A program made the position numbers and the translations under genes. Of a DNA stretch of 49,462 nt, positions 8,301 to 17,292 are shown piece by piece. The notes beneath the pieces were generated by a model, which saw only the letters and a list, made by a program, of their open reading frames with translations, made no database searches and was not told where the DNA came from. Numbering within the stretch: the stretch's first letter is position 1; each line of letters opens with the position of its first letter. Source of the DNA: Bacteroidales bacterium (lineage in GTDB: Bacteria > Bacteroidota > Bacteroidia > Bacteroidales > Paludibacteraceae); the NCBI GenBank assembly GCA_900767595.1, contig CAAFZS010000033.1, forward strand, positions 1 to 49,462, in the 5' to 3' direction.

Positions 8301-11300
8301 TTCTCCTCCGGATTAACGACAAGACTGATACTGAAACCGTTCTCGGTCAGGCTGCGCTCTACGGCGGTAGTAGCGGAAGCCTTACCATTGAGGTAGAGGG
8401 TAGGACGGCTCAGGTAGTCGGTCTTGTTCTTGATACCGATGATTTGGAAGTTATTATCCTCATCAAGGTAGTTGTAGGCTATCGGCTCGGAGAAGGGTAC
8501 TTCTACATAATCGCCGGCATGCAGAACACCTTTAGTAGGAGCAACGGATCCGAACAGTTCCGGACGGCGGGTATCCTTCATTCCGCTTACCACATTGGAG
8601 GAGCGGTAGATGAAGTCTGTTCCGTAACGGCAGTAAGAAACGGCACGCAGGTCGTACTCTTGCTCCATCGGGTCGCGTTCGCCATAGAAATGGATATTAT
8701 CAATGCGTCCCGTTTGTGGAGATACATATTGTTTATTGCCATTGGCTTTTAAGTAAAGGGCACTATCCATGTAGTATGAACATAGATTCACCCAGTCGTC
8801 ATCGGATTGTGTACTAAATTTATATTGGAACTCGATGTGGTCGAAGTTCTCGTAGTTCGGGTCGTAGCCCTCTATGATAACGGGCAAGTAATAACCCGAT
8901 TCATCGGAAGGGTTATTGGTATTCATCACCCATTTATCGTGCGGAGTGACGATATTCACCGGGCAGGATACAGGCACGTAGTGCACGGAGAAGGTAACAT
9001 TTTGGTATGTATTAGCAGGATCGCAATCCGAGCGTAACACAACTTCAATACTATCGTAGTCCATAGCTTTGGCTCCGCGCCTAACCTCGATGGTCTTGTG
9101 GATGATTTCGCCTTGGTCAAACCATATCTGACGTCCTTGGTCTCCTTGGAACGGCATACCGTCCATAGTGATGATAGCGCCATCGGGGTTCGTGCCGTCA
9201 GTGATAGTCAGTTCCCAATCGTGAGGTTTGAAATAGACATTTTCGTTTACTTCACTCTCTATCCACATCGTGAGGTCAAATACAGCTACACCGTCGGCGG
9301 GTACACCGCTTATCTCGCGCTGTTTGAGTTCGATATGCGGAGCCTCTATCTTAAGGGTAGGAAAATCAAGGATTTCTCCGGGATGATAGTATTGGGTTGT
9401 TCTACCATCTTGCCACGGGCAGCGGGTAGCACCGCCTCGGAGGACATAGAGGAAGTTAGAAGCCTTACCACCATTGTTGAAATTATGAGGGAAGTCTTCG
9501 TCCAAGTTCATATCCTCAATGTCAAACTTAGCCTTATCTCGCCAGTTCTTGACGTCTGTGTTCGTATTAAACCAAGTTATAGTATCGTCAGGGCATACAT
9601 ATACATCTACATCTATCCATCCGTTCCTATCCTCCGCCAACACAAATCCGCGGGAAGATGTAACGGTTTGCTCTTCTCCCCAAGTGAATGTCATATCGGA
9701 TTTTAGGTCAATTTTAAAGGGCCAAGTAAGATTTTTATCCCCTATGTCAAATGCATAATCATAATCCTTCATCTTACTTTTTTCATCTAATGTAATTAAT
9801 GTTTTAACTGCCCCACCAACTCTAGGCTGAAGGTTGGATAATCCGGAAAGAAAATCCGAACCAAGACTCGTATTGAAAGCCCCGTCTGTTGTATGGGTAG
9901 TGGATATATTTTCTGTATAATTTACACTTGCCCCCGCGGAAACGGAATAAGAGGCCAGTTTATACATATCCTTTTTACCTTCCAATTCAATCTTTTCATT
10001 GGTAATCAATATGCTCTTCCATTTGTTAATTTGTGTATTCAAATTGGCAATACGATTCACCAGAATTTTTGATTTGAGAAGATTGGGGGTTATGAGTTCG
10101 TACTTACACGTATCGCTATTCTCATACACTTTTCGATACACATAATCCTGTTTAGCATCGGCAATGGCTTGCAGTTCTTCCTTACTGCCTGTCATCATCA
10201 GATTGTATGCTCGAGCGTATAGGTTGGGAATAATCTGTTGCGCGATATGTTTTTGTGTATAAGTGAATACGACCGGTTGTTCCCAACCAGCTTCGGCATC
10301 TTCGGTTATAACCAGTGCTAAACTGTCTATTTGCGCCACCACTTTCACACATCCGCTTTCCACAGCAGGTGCCATTTGACGCAACATAGTGGTATCAATT
10401 ATTGTAAATCGAAGAACTTTTTGAAGATAAGCATTTGTCGTTGTACCGATATAGATGGTAGCATCTCCGCAGTCGGTTAGAGGATTATCAGAGGTCTGCA
10501 CTCTTTCCGAAAGGGCATAAGTATAGGACCACTTTTCATTGGATACATATCGCGGATCAAAGTCCACTAACGACCACGTTGTTGTTTCTGCCACATTAAA
10601 AGTTTGACCGGCAAATCTAAAATTTTCAATAGTCGGTAATATGCCAGAACCTTTAAAACCGGTGATGTTTTTACCATAAGTTAGGGAAAGATTGAAGTCA
10701 AGTCCAATATCCCAATTCTCCGTATAAGAAGACGTGTAAGAAGTTCCCTTTTCCGCAAAAGCGTAGGATCCACTTCCCGGCGGGTCACGCAGAATATCGT
10801 TTACATAGATGCCTTGTACTTCACCGGACACCACATCGTTACCTGTCGTTCTGGAACCTATAATATAGCCTTCTACCGGAGTCGCATGCACATCCTTCCC
10901 GTTCACTTGTACGGAGAACTCCGCCCGTTTGAGGGCGTCCTCTCCGGAGATGTTAAAGGTAATGTTATCTACCATCAAAATTATATCCGCTTTTCCTTCG
11001 CTATTAAGTGTATAGCGCAGTATCTCGTTATCATAATTGAATCCGTTATAAATCGTCAGCGGATAATTGCCGAGCGGCACCACATCGGGCAGCGAGTCCT
11101 TCCTGCCGTTAAAGAAATACTCTTCTTGAGCACTGACACGCATACTATAGCCATTTCCAATCATAAAAAGAGGATAGCCGAACACGTGCGAATAGGTTCC
11201 GTCCGGATGTTCCGTTACTACGGGCAGAGTTTGTTTCTCCCCTGTACGTGAGGTTCTACTAAATTCTTTTTCACCAAAATATCCGATAGGCGTACCAAAA

Positions 11301-14293
11301 CGCAATTGCTGTATATGAACGGAGGCCGGAGCATGGTAGATAACCGAATAGGTGTCGTTATAAATCTCTCCTGCTTCCGTGTATATTTTATTTAAGGAAT
11401 TGGTCAAGTCGATGGTCTCGGCGGTTTTCCCATTGCCAAAGAGGGTAGAATAACCTTCAGCCGTAGCCTGCACAATGCGGTATTTAGTAGGCGGCAGTTC
11501 TACCCAATACTCACCCGTCAGATTATCGGGATGAACGAGTACACGTTTCGTTTCAAAATTCACTCTCGTTGTCTTGAAGACCGTATCGCAGCTATTCTTG
11601 GTTAGGTCGTGGTCGTCATAGACAAAGTGGGATATATTATCGCCCTCCAACTCGAACACGAGCAGCAGGTTATCACCCAAGTTGTTTTTACTCAAGCCCA
11701 TACCTACAGGCAGACTGCCTTGGATGTCACCACCCACGACGCGACCGGTCAGTTTGACTTTCGTTTCGTCCCAGAAGCGGATGCCATCTACTGTTGCGTC
11801 AACAGCAATATCAGGACTTCCGTTGTACATATATATACCATCGTTCTTGAACACATGTTTGTCCTTCGCCACTTGCAGGGTAGCGGTTCCGGCAGGCATA
11901 GCGAGTTCGAAGTTACCCAAGCCATCAGAGAAGATTGTGTCTCCGTAATGTGTGGCGACATGATTATTGATAATAAAGTATGCATCCTTGACCGGAATGG
12001 ATGTCCCTTCGTATAGCACGCGACCGGAATAACGGAAGAAGGATTCAGAATAGAACATCACTTCGCGTGCTGCCGGCGCATTGGAGGTTAATAAGGCGGT
12101 ATAAGTGGCTTCGGTCGAGCCGGCTTTCGTATGGAAAGTGATAGAGCTAAGGGATACGGAAACCGTATAGTTGGACCCTGTATTATAGTCGTACTCCAGA
12201 GAATCTAAGAGGAATCGACCATACTCATCGGTTTTTATAGACTTCGTCTTTCCGGAGACCTTATCTGCGGCAGTGACGGTAGCTCCGGTGATAGACATTC
12301 CGTTAGAGAAGATGACTTGTCCTTCAATCAAACCATAAGCATAACGGCTACCGATGGCACTATTGCTGACCAATGTATCAATCTGGTCGCAATGCGTGTG
12401 TGCAGCAATGGTATAGGTGTATAATTTCCCCGGCTCGCCGGTGTTGTCGTGGTACCAGTTTACATCCGGAGCCAGCGTGGCAAGCAGTGTTTCGGATGCA
12501 TCTATGTCATTTGCCGGTTTACGATAGAGAAGGAACTCCTCGGGCAGACCATCCGCAGACCAACTGATGGTGGCATATTCGGGTGTTTGTTTATCGCCCT
12601 CCACTTTAATGGTCTCTATTTGAACAGCGGAACGGCGAATCTTTTTCGGCAACCAAAGGGTTGTGCGGTTTGGTTGGTCGTAATTACTCTTCTTCATATT
12701 GAGCCGAATACCCACATGATGCTCGAGGCAAGTGAACGGCAAGGCTCGGTTATAACGAAATTCGGCATAGATTGTTTTCCCTTTGGTTTTCCACTTTAAC
12801 GAGTCGTAAGGAATGATATCCAATATCATTTCATCACCGTCATTAGAGCAGAACACCTCAAGATTGACGTTGGGATCATAGCCTTCGGTTGCTATCGCCG
12901 TTGAGTCCGGCCAAACGAATTGACCGATAATGTCAATTTTATCTAAGGAATTGTCTTGCAGTTGGAAGTAAGAAGATTGTTGTTTAGAATCATCGTACTC
13001 GTCCAACCCCACATGCTTTAGTCGTCCGTTAATGGCGAAGGATGCAGCAAAGGGATGTTTCTCCCAACCCCAATTAGAGGCAGACATACGGCGAATGCGG
13101 TAATAAACCTTAGTCTCATCCGGATAGGGATTGTTAATAATCTCATTATCATCGAAAGTATAGATATATGGAATAGAATCTGCTCCTGTGTCATAGCGAC
13201 CCATACCTATATTACCGATTGTGACGGCGTCACTAAAGTCACGCAAATAGGCGCGCTGTATCTCGAACATATCGGCAGATAGAGCATCTCTATGCAGAGG
13301 ATGCTTCATCTCCCAACTGATACGCTTAATCTTCTTGCCTGCATGGGGGGAAGTGGAATCGACAATCGTCTCCACCTTAAAATTGTGAATGCGGTGATAG
13401 GCGGGGATATCGACAGGATTACTTTGATAGGTATGTGTAAAGCCATTAACATCCTTTGTGGTCATCGTGATAAAGAAGTTAGATCTCATCGTATCCGCAG
13501 AATTCACTTCGATAGCGCCAACTTGATCCTCCGTCACAACCTTCTTCCCATCAGAAGTGGTATAGGAAACCGGTTGTGCAAGCGATACATACGGTATCAA
13601 CATCGCTCCGGCTGCTAAAGGATCTGTACCGGAGAAAAAAGGAATAGGCGTATTCAATTGCGGAACATCTGCTTCTAATATCTCCATATCTGTAGCAAGA
13701 ACTTGAGTGCGGTGATAATTCTTCCCACCCGTTCTTTCATGGTGGAGGTCTAAATTGAGGGTTAGTTTCTTACCCCTTAAAAGAGGATCTCCTATAGCCC
13801 ATTCCATATCCAAATAGATTGTATTACGGGCATCTTCGTTACGAGTTATCACAAAGGCTTGCTCCTTGGTGGTATGCTCCAATTCAATATCCAAGTCCGA
13901 AGCAGCGTTTTTGATAATAAACTTACATTCAAGGTCTTTGGCATGTTGCGTTAAGGTGACCCATACTTTTCCATTCCCGCTACCTTTGTTATTATCGTGA
14001 TCCGCATGGTAGTAGAATAACACTTCTTCTTCGCTCTGTTGACCTTTGTCATCGGTAGTGTAATAGGTTACGTAACTATATTGACCGGCATCATTGCATG
14101 CCCAGTGGTCTTTCTCAAAAGCACCGCCATTAGCGAAAGCCAATAGATGAAACCGCATTTTTCCAATGCCGGACGGATAAACCGTGAAATTATTGGTTTT
14201 ATCAAATGCCTCGTTACCTGCTTGTACATGCATGACACTTGTTGCCATCATAGCCACAAGGGCAATCATTATGTTATATATTCTTGTTTTCAT
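5282..14293 (-). CDS. 3003-aa secreted multidomain surface protein
   Basis: Giant exported protein with a classical signal peptide (MKTRIYNIMIALVAMMATSVMHVQA). In order I see: beta-sandwich/Fn3-like stretches (about 300-640); carboxypeptidase-regulatory-like modules near 652-730 (GLIEGQVIFSNG...DEYGRFLLDSL), 755-815 and one from 845; a long central part without recognisable family (about 1000-1900); two LamG/concanavalin-like modules (about 1978-2094 and 2159-2314; SLQFNGNEQGVQL, FTFSMWFQAEP, AYWPMDEG); an immunoglobulin-like part near 2500-2560; a small module near 2595-2660 (DIVGTFIGNTCVGTA); GWNWLSFYV near 2680; and a C-terminal tail GRIVILRNGKRYTIDG, similar to the tail of the protein at 17293. 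That tail may be a sorting signal, an inference. Adhesion or glycan binding is plausible, but no catalytic motif was found. It is preceded by the LRR gene (34 bp) and followed by a lipoprotein gene. Confidence 0.9.
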   Translation of the reverse strand: MKTRIYNIMIALVAMMATSVMHVQAGNEAFDKTNNFTVYPSGIGKMRFHLLAFANGGAFEKDHWACNDAGQYSYVTYYTTDDKGQQSEEEVLFYYHADHDNNKGSGNGKVWVTLTQHAKDLECKFIIKNAASDLDIELEHTTKEQAFVITRNEDARNTIYLDMEWAIGDPLLRGKKLTLNLDLHHERTGGKNYHRTQVLATDMEILEADVPQLNTPIPFFSGTDPLAAGAMLIPYVSLAQPVSYTTSDGKKVVTEDQVGAIEVNSADTMRSNFFITMTTKDVNGFTHTYQSNPVDIPAYHRIHNFKVETIVDSTSPHAGKKIKRISWEMKHPLHRDALSADMFEIQRAYLRDFSDAVTIGNIGMGRYDTGADSIPYIYTFDDNEIINNPYPDETKVYYRIRRMSASNWGWEKHPFAASFAINGRLKHVGLDEYDDSKQQSSYFQLQDNSLDKIDIIGQFVWPDSTAIATEGYDPNVNLEVFCSNDGDEMILDIIPYDSLKWKTKGKTIYAEFRYNRALPFTCLEHHVGIRLNMKKSNYDQPNRTTLWLPKKIRRSAVQIETIKVEGDKQTPEYATISWSADGLPEEFLLYRKPANDIDASETLLATLAPDVNWYHDNTGEPGKLYTYTIAAHTHCDQIDTLVSNSAIGSRYAYGLIEGQVIFSNGMSITGATVTAADKVSGKTKSIKTDEYGRFLLDSLEYDYNTGSNYTVSVSLSSITFHTKAGSTEATYTALLTSNAPAAREVMFYSESFFRYSGRVLYEGTSIPVKDAYFIINNHVATHYGDTIFSDGLGNFELAMPAGTATLQVAKDKHVFKNDGIYMYNGSPDIAVDATVDGIRFWDETKVKLTGRVVGGDIQGSLPVGMGLSKNNLGDNLLLVFELEGDNISHFVYDDHDLTKNSCDTVFKTTRVNFETKRVLVHPDNLTGEYWVELPPTKYRIVQATAEGYSTLFGNGKTAETIDLTNSLNKIYTEAGEIYNDTYSVIYHAPASVHIQQLRFGTPIGYFGEKEFSRTSRTGEKQTLPVVTEHPDGTYSHVFGYPLFMIGNGYSMRVSAQEEYFFNGRKDSLPDVVPLGNYPLTIYNGFNYDNEILRYTLNSEGKADIILMVDNITFNISGEDALKRAEFSVQVNGKDVHATPVEGYIIGSRTTGNDVVSGEVQGIYVNDILRDPPGSGSYAFAEKGTSYTSSYTENWDIGLDFNLSLTYGKNITGFKGSGILPTIENFRFAGQTFNVAETTTWSLVDFDPRYVSNEKWSYTYALSERVQTSDNPLTDCGDATIYIGTTTNAYLQKVLRFTIIDTTMLRQMAPAVESGCVKVVAQIDSLALVITEDAEAGWEQPVVFTYTQKHIAQQIIPNLYARAYNLMMTGSKEELQAIADAKQDYVYRKVYENSDTCKYELITPNLLKSKILVNRIANLNTQINKWKSILITNEKIELEGKKDMYKLASYSVSAGASVNYTENISTTHTTDGAFNTSLGSDFLSGLSNLQPRVGGAVKTLITLDEKSKMKDYDYAFDIGDKNLTWPFKIDLKSDMTFTWGEEQTVTSSRGFVLAEDRNGWIDVDVYVCPDDTITWFNTNTDVKNWRDKAKFDIEDMNLDEDFPHNFNNGGKASNFLYVLRGGATRCPWQDGRTTQYYHPGEILDFPTLKIEAPHIELKQREISGVPADGVAVFDLTMWIESEVNENVYFKPHDWELTITDGTNPDGAIITMDGMPFQGDQGRQIWFDQGEIIHKTIEVRRGAKAMDYDSIEVVLRSDCDPANTYQNVTFSVHYVPVSCPVNIVTPHDKWVMNTNNPSDESGYYLPVIIEGYDPNYENFDHIEFQYKFSTQSDDDWVNLCSYYMDSALYLKANGNKQYVSPQTGRIDNIHFYGERDPMEQEYDLRAVSYCRYGTDFIYRSSNVVSGMKDTRRPELFGSVAPTKGVLHAGDYVEVPFSEPIAYNYLDEDNNFQIIGIKNKTDYLSRPTLYLNGKASATTAVERSLTENGFSISLVVNPEENGEMTYITHASGNNTFEFGQKSNQQLYATINGTTIPSDEMKTIMTTFTQVTVTYSEDGTVRFYAGTTPLGSGTVDSYNANGTFTLGSGTTAFQGRMADVSVWNKTLTQGDVADLQLKGLRGGENGLIAYWPMDEGRGRIAKDQAHGADLTLNSCTWSKPQGLSLQFNGNEQGVQLKDTYFNKGANSDFTFSMWFQAEPTTTHALLFGSGLNGFNSDEEGKVFIGLENGQIVARQAGRQLTATGNYADGEWHNLTVVVSRSENYTALYVDGEVADRSNGSFFTSWAISGNQAFIGQGLTGYIDNLSMWEMAMPESYLKAFYTYAPTGVEMGLTCHLPFYRRVLNDYSVYETHYSPYNAKKTRDANGNWVNKNDTVVLTDAESMAVQNSAPVCKDNEYEKMHFNWTSRINDLVINLNMPDEEINHRTVFFSLRDVEDLRGNRLLNPIVWCTYVDRNVINWLVNTRHINKPAGRDTTFIMPIINKSGKRMYFTLEDMPTWLQVSETVGMMQPEEEKNITFSIHKDLGVGTYNTIIRLTDQNGLTDQLLLSVTVNGNKPNWGVPTGLDQTMNLIGQVRLPNANHIGDYIDTDARDIVGTFIGNTCVGTANISAPNTDMANLYMKIYGNSNFAEQQQPITIRLWQAATGKTYVLDPSEGTITFAANKTYGTASKPIVLTPMDNEVQNISVSTGWNWLSFYVKPSDIYTSFVSPSGFSNYEQIKTAFEGAGVATYNQGQWEISTGSTGFNPMSCLKTYMFKSNTNKVLEVAGKRFTESEPRTVHLVNGWNDLPYLLEYNAPINMALADYYDKALEGDIVNGYHEFAMFDGAQWRGSLQAMRTGEGYMLYRNNSGSTSFTYYPENLTRRAPKMEYNHQSIIERSGSTHHSTNMPIVAQVVVDSLTTPATITAYANGEFAGEAMPVVMSDGTTLWFLSAQAEKGSTLTFVLNEKDENTISTTTVKYEAFAPTGNIRHPLMLLFGGQPMKVFDEGRIVILRNGKRYTIDGMRIKD

Positions 14294-14313
14294 AATTATA
14301 TCCTTTCTATTAA

Positions 14314-14327
14314 TCGTGCATTGTACA
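14314..14327 (-). repeat. Heptads of the TGCACRA family after the LRR gene
   Basis: Two units (minus strand TGTACAA, TGCACGA) begin immediately after the LRR stop codon and fill the short gap to the giant gene. They belong to the same family as the intragenic tract at 17375-17402. Confidence 0.55.
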
Positions 14328-16001
14328 TTATTTCAATAGTTCCTTTCCTTTCAACAACCAGTAGTCACCTGATTTTATCCATAATCCTTGATCGTAAAAG
14401 ACTTGGAGTTTTTTTAATGTCCGAGCCGTTAGATCGTCCACCTGTCTAATGGTGTTTACGTTCTCGATATTTTGAAAATAGTTATCTGCTATCGGCTTTG
14501 CCAAACTTGCATATTGAGGAGGTATTCCATTGACAATATCCTGTACTTTTTTCTTAGCCTCCTCTTTATACGGCTGATAGAAAAGGATATTCGTAAATTC
14601 TTTCCAATACTTGGCGCTTTGGAAGGCGGGTACATCCAGCACATAGAGAGGAATACTCTTGTTTTGCCCCGTGAATGTATGTTCACTGCAAGGCAGCGGA
14701 AAATCCGTCAACACCGTCAGTGAGGTTAGTTTCGCGTTGTAGAATGCACTATCTTCGATGGCGGCTATAGAGTTGTTTCCATCATCATATATAATAGTTT
14801 TAGGAATCACCACGTCCCCGCTATAGGGGATGCGTTCACCGGTAGTGGTAATGTACTGATTGGCAATAAGATTAACTGTTCGTACATTAAGTATGCGATA
14901 CCAGAGGTCGTCTATTTCTACAATATCACTTTCTTTAATACTGCCAAAATCTTTCCACACATTGGCTTGTTGATAGAGTGCTGCCGTACCATTTGGCACA
15001 TATAATTCCGCTCCTGTGTGTCCTGTTTTATGGGCAATCTGATTAAACACATTACTATTAATTGAAGGTATCGACTTTTCATCTTTCCAAAAGACCGTAA
15101 CCGAGGTCAAACCGAAGCAATTACAGAAAGCATAATCTCTAATCGTTGTGACGGAATTGGGAATGGTGATTGAGGTCAAATCGCTGCATAAATAGAAAGC
15201 ATGATCTCCAATCGTTGTGACGGAATTGGGAATTGTGATAGAGGTTAAACTGGAGCAACTACAGAAAGCATAATCTCCAATCTTCGTAATCTCTCCATCA
15301 CAAATAATTGTACCTGTGCCGTTGAAGAACTCGTGACTAATAATTGCAGGACCAAAAGTGGTTGCACCTACAATCAAACTGCCATCATACCCCGGCAGGT
15401 TTGATGGAGAAGTGTAAGTAATTGTTATATTAACATCTTCTATTATACTGCCAAAATCTTTCCATACATTGGTTTGTTGATAGAGTCTTTTCGTACCCTC
15501 CGGCACCAACAACATCGCACCGGCGGGTTCGAAATCATGGGCAATCTTATTAAACACATTACTATCAATTGAAGGTATTGACTCCTCATCTGTCCAAAAG
15601 ACCGTAACCAAGGTTAAACCTCTGCAAAATGAGAAAGCACGCTCTCCAATCGTTTTGACGGAATTGGGAATGGTGATAGAGGTTAAACCTTCGCAACTAT
15701 AGAAAGCATAAGCTTCAATCGTTGTGACGGAATTGGGAATGGTGATAGAGGTTAAACCGCTGCACAGATAGAAAGCACGCTCTCCAATCTTCGTAATCTC
15801 TCCGCTACAGGTAATTGTGCCTGTGCCGTTGGAGAATGTGTGACTCGTGATTGCGGGACCAAAAGTGGTTTTTCCCACATCCAAATTGTCATAATACCCC
15901 GACTGTTGCGTCTTAGCGGTGTAAGTAATCGTGTTACTTGCGTGCAGACCGATGCCACTTAGTAGCACCGCTGCCAAAAGAAAAAGTTTAAATTTTTTCA
16001 T
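14328..16001 (-). CDS. BspA-like leucine-rich repeat secreted protein
   Basis: A 557-aa exported protein (signal peptide MKKFKLFLLAAVLLSGIGLHA) with LRR_5/BspA-type repeats of the form ITKIGERAFYLCSGLTSITIPNSVTTI. It contains two copies of one module, about residues 23-190 and 190-350, each starting with a TYT...GY-DG/N-L segment (V-G-TTFGPAI), then two or three LRR repeats, then a cap with IAH...G-LYVP-GT--LYQQ-NVWKDFGSI. The C-terminal 130 residues are helical and of unknown type. BspA-like proteins are surface adhesins in other Bacteroidales; that role is inferred here. The start lies 15 bp after the DUF1016 stop, so it is likely co-transcribed. Confidence 0.88.
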   Translation of the reverse strand: MKKFKLFLLAAVLLSGIGLHASNTITYTAKTQQSGYYDNLDVGKTTFGPAITSHTFSNGTGTITCSGEITKIGERAFYLCSGLTSITIPNSVTTIEAYAFYSCEGLTSITIPNSVKTIGERAFSFCRGLTLVTVFWTDEESIPSIDSNVFNKIAHDFEPAGAMLLVPEGTKRLYQQTNVWKDFGSIIEDVNITITYTSPSNLPGYDGSLIVGATTFGPAIISHEFFNGTGTIICDGEITKIGDYAFCSCSSLTSITIPNSVTTIGDHAFYLCSDLTSITIPNSVTTIRDYAFCNCFGLTSVTVFWKDEKSIPSINSNVFNQIAHKTGHTGAELYVPNGTAALYQQANVWKDFGSIKESDIVEIDDLWYRILNVRTVNLIANQYITTTGERIPYSGDVVIPKTIIYDDGNNSIAAIEDSAFYNAKLTSLTVLTDFPLPCSEHTFTGQNKSIPLYVLDVPAFQSAKYWKEFTNILFYQPYKEEAKKKVQDIVNGIPPQYASLAKPIADNYFQNIENVNTIRQVDDLTARTLKKLQVFYDQGLWIKSGDYWLLKGKELLK

Positions 16002-16016
16002 AATGAATATTTTTAA

Positions 16017-17075
16017 TTAATTAGTGTTGTCTATTAATTCTTTCGATTGCTCCAATCCTCGACGAATCTGCTCTTGCAAAATTTCACGAGAGGGTAACTC
16101 GGTTAAGTATTGTGCTACACGGATGCCCGATTTATCTAATTGGAGCAACTCAATTTGTTCACTACTGCCTTCTGTACAAAGTAACAATCCCAACGGACTT
16201 TCTTCACCAGGTTGCATCTCGTTCTTTTCCAACCAACGCAGATACAACTCCATCTGTCCTTTATATTGCGCCTTGAACTTGCCTAACTTCAAATCAATGG
16301 CAATCAACCGATGCAACTTACGATGGTAGAACAGCAAATCCAAATAGAAGTCTTCACCATCAATAATCATACGCTTCTGCCGTTCCACAAAACTAAATCC
16401 ACAACCCAATTCCATAATGAAGCGTTCTAAATTGGCAATCAAACTATCTTCCAAAGATTTCTCACTATACATGCCTTTTAAGCCTGTAAACTCTAAGAAA
16501 TATGGGCTACGGAACACCAAGTCGGGTGTCATGACATCATTATCTCGCAGATTAGCCAACTCGGTACGAATCAACTCGTCCGGTTTGGAGGCAATAGCGG
16601 TACGCTCATAGAGCATGCCATCGATACGTGATTGGAGTTCTCTTACGCTCCAATGTTCCGATGCCGCCATCGTCAAATAAAACTCACGTTGGAGTTCATC
16701 TTTTAATGTCATAACAGTCAGAAAATGAGACCATGACAATTTTGACAACAGTGTTGACACAATTTGAAAATCAGGAAAAACTTGTGCAAATTGCATCATT
16801 CGACGAATCGTTCTTTCATCGAATCCCTTACCACCATACGTCTCTTGCAATTGTGTCACCACCGTTGACACAATTTGTTTACCATATTCAGCTCGCTGAT
16901 TTCCAAGTACTTCTCGATTGATGCGCTCTCCAATATGCCAATACATCATAGTGAGTTCGTAGTTAGCCGTATATGCCACACGCGAACGAGCCGCATCGAT
17001 AATTTGACGCAAATCGACCATCAACTGATGCGCAACAATATCCTGACTCGCACTTACAACAAGATTTTTATTCAT
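16017..17075 (-). CDS. DUF1016/YhcG-family PD-(D/E)XK nuclease-like protein
   Basis: A 352-aa cytoplasmic protein of the YhcG (DUF1016) family. The N-terminal domain (about 15-150) has the family pattern YWHIGERINREVLGNQRAEYGKQIV and RMMQFAQVFP; the C-terminal domain carries a PD-(D/E)XK-like core, DGEDFYLDLLFYH followed by LIAIDLKLGKF (about residues 235-265). The family is predicted to cleave or process DNA, but its role is not settled. It is out of place here: its neighbours on both sides encode exported proteins, with 44 bp before and 15 bp after, and no promoter of its own was found. It may be a cargo or defence gene that landed in the operon. Confidence 0.88.
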   Translation of the reverse strand: MNKNLVVSASQDIVAHQLMVDLRQIIDAARSRVAYTANYELTMMYWHIGERINREVLGNQRAEYGKQIVSTVVTQLQETYGGKGFDERTIRRMMQFAQVFPDFQIVSTLLSKLSWSHFLTVMTLKDELQREFYLTMAASEHWSVRELQSRIDGMLYERTAIASKPDELIRTELANLRDNDVMTPDLVFRSPYFLEFTGLKGMYSEKSLEDSLIANLERFIMELGCGFSFVERQKRMIIDGEDFYLDLLFYHRKLHRLIAIDLKLGKFKAQYKGQMELYLRWLEKNEMQPGEESPLGLLLCTEGSSEQIELLQLDKSGIRVAQYLTELPSREILQEQIRRGLEQSKELIDNTN

Positions 17076-17119
17076 ATATCTTCTACTTATTTTTTATTTA
17101 TTAATTAGTTGTTTATTGC

Positions 17120-17278
17120 TTATGGAATTTTGGGTGTTGCTGCAGCTCGACGAGGAGCCATAGCGGAACTTTGTATTCCACCACCACCGCTGGCAACGGA
17201 AAAACTTGTATCGGTCAGCACCTCTTCGCCTGAAGATAGGCGAACGATTTGGGTATTGGGTGATTGATAATGTTTCAT
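17120..17278 (-). CDS. 52-aa small protein of unknown function
   Basis: A short ORF with no signal peptide: it begins MKHYQSPNTQIVRLSSGEEV, has a glycine-rich middle (SVASGGGGIQSS) and ends in a basic/alanine-rich part (APRRAAATPKIP). Small proteins starting MK-Y--PN-EVV-L are often seen beside secreted-protein genes in Bacteroidales, which is why I accept it. It starts 14 bp after the stop of the 476-aa gene and sits inside the same unit. Function unknown. Confidence 0.6.
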   Translation of the reverse strand: MKHYQSPNTQIVRLSSGEEVLTDTSFSVASGGGGIQSSAMAPRRAAATPKIP

Positions 17279-17292
17279 AGTCTATGCCCTCC

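Noticed and set aside
5319..14200. Many plus-strand ORFs of 60-200 codons opposite the giant gene
   Set aside because: They have no promoter, no family resemblance and are shadows of the long minus-strand gene.
14328..16001. DNA repeats of about 69 bp in the LRR gene as part of the junction repeat system
   Set aside because: They reflect the protein's leucine-rich repeats and module duplication, not the short-period tracts.
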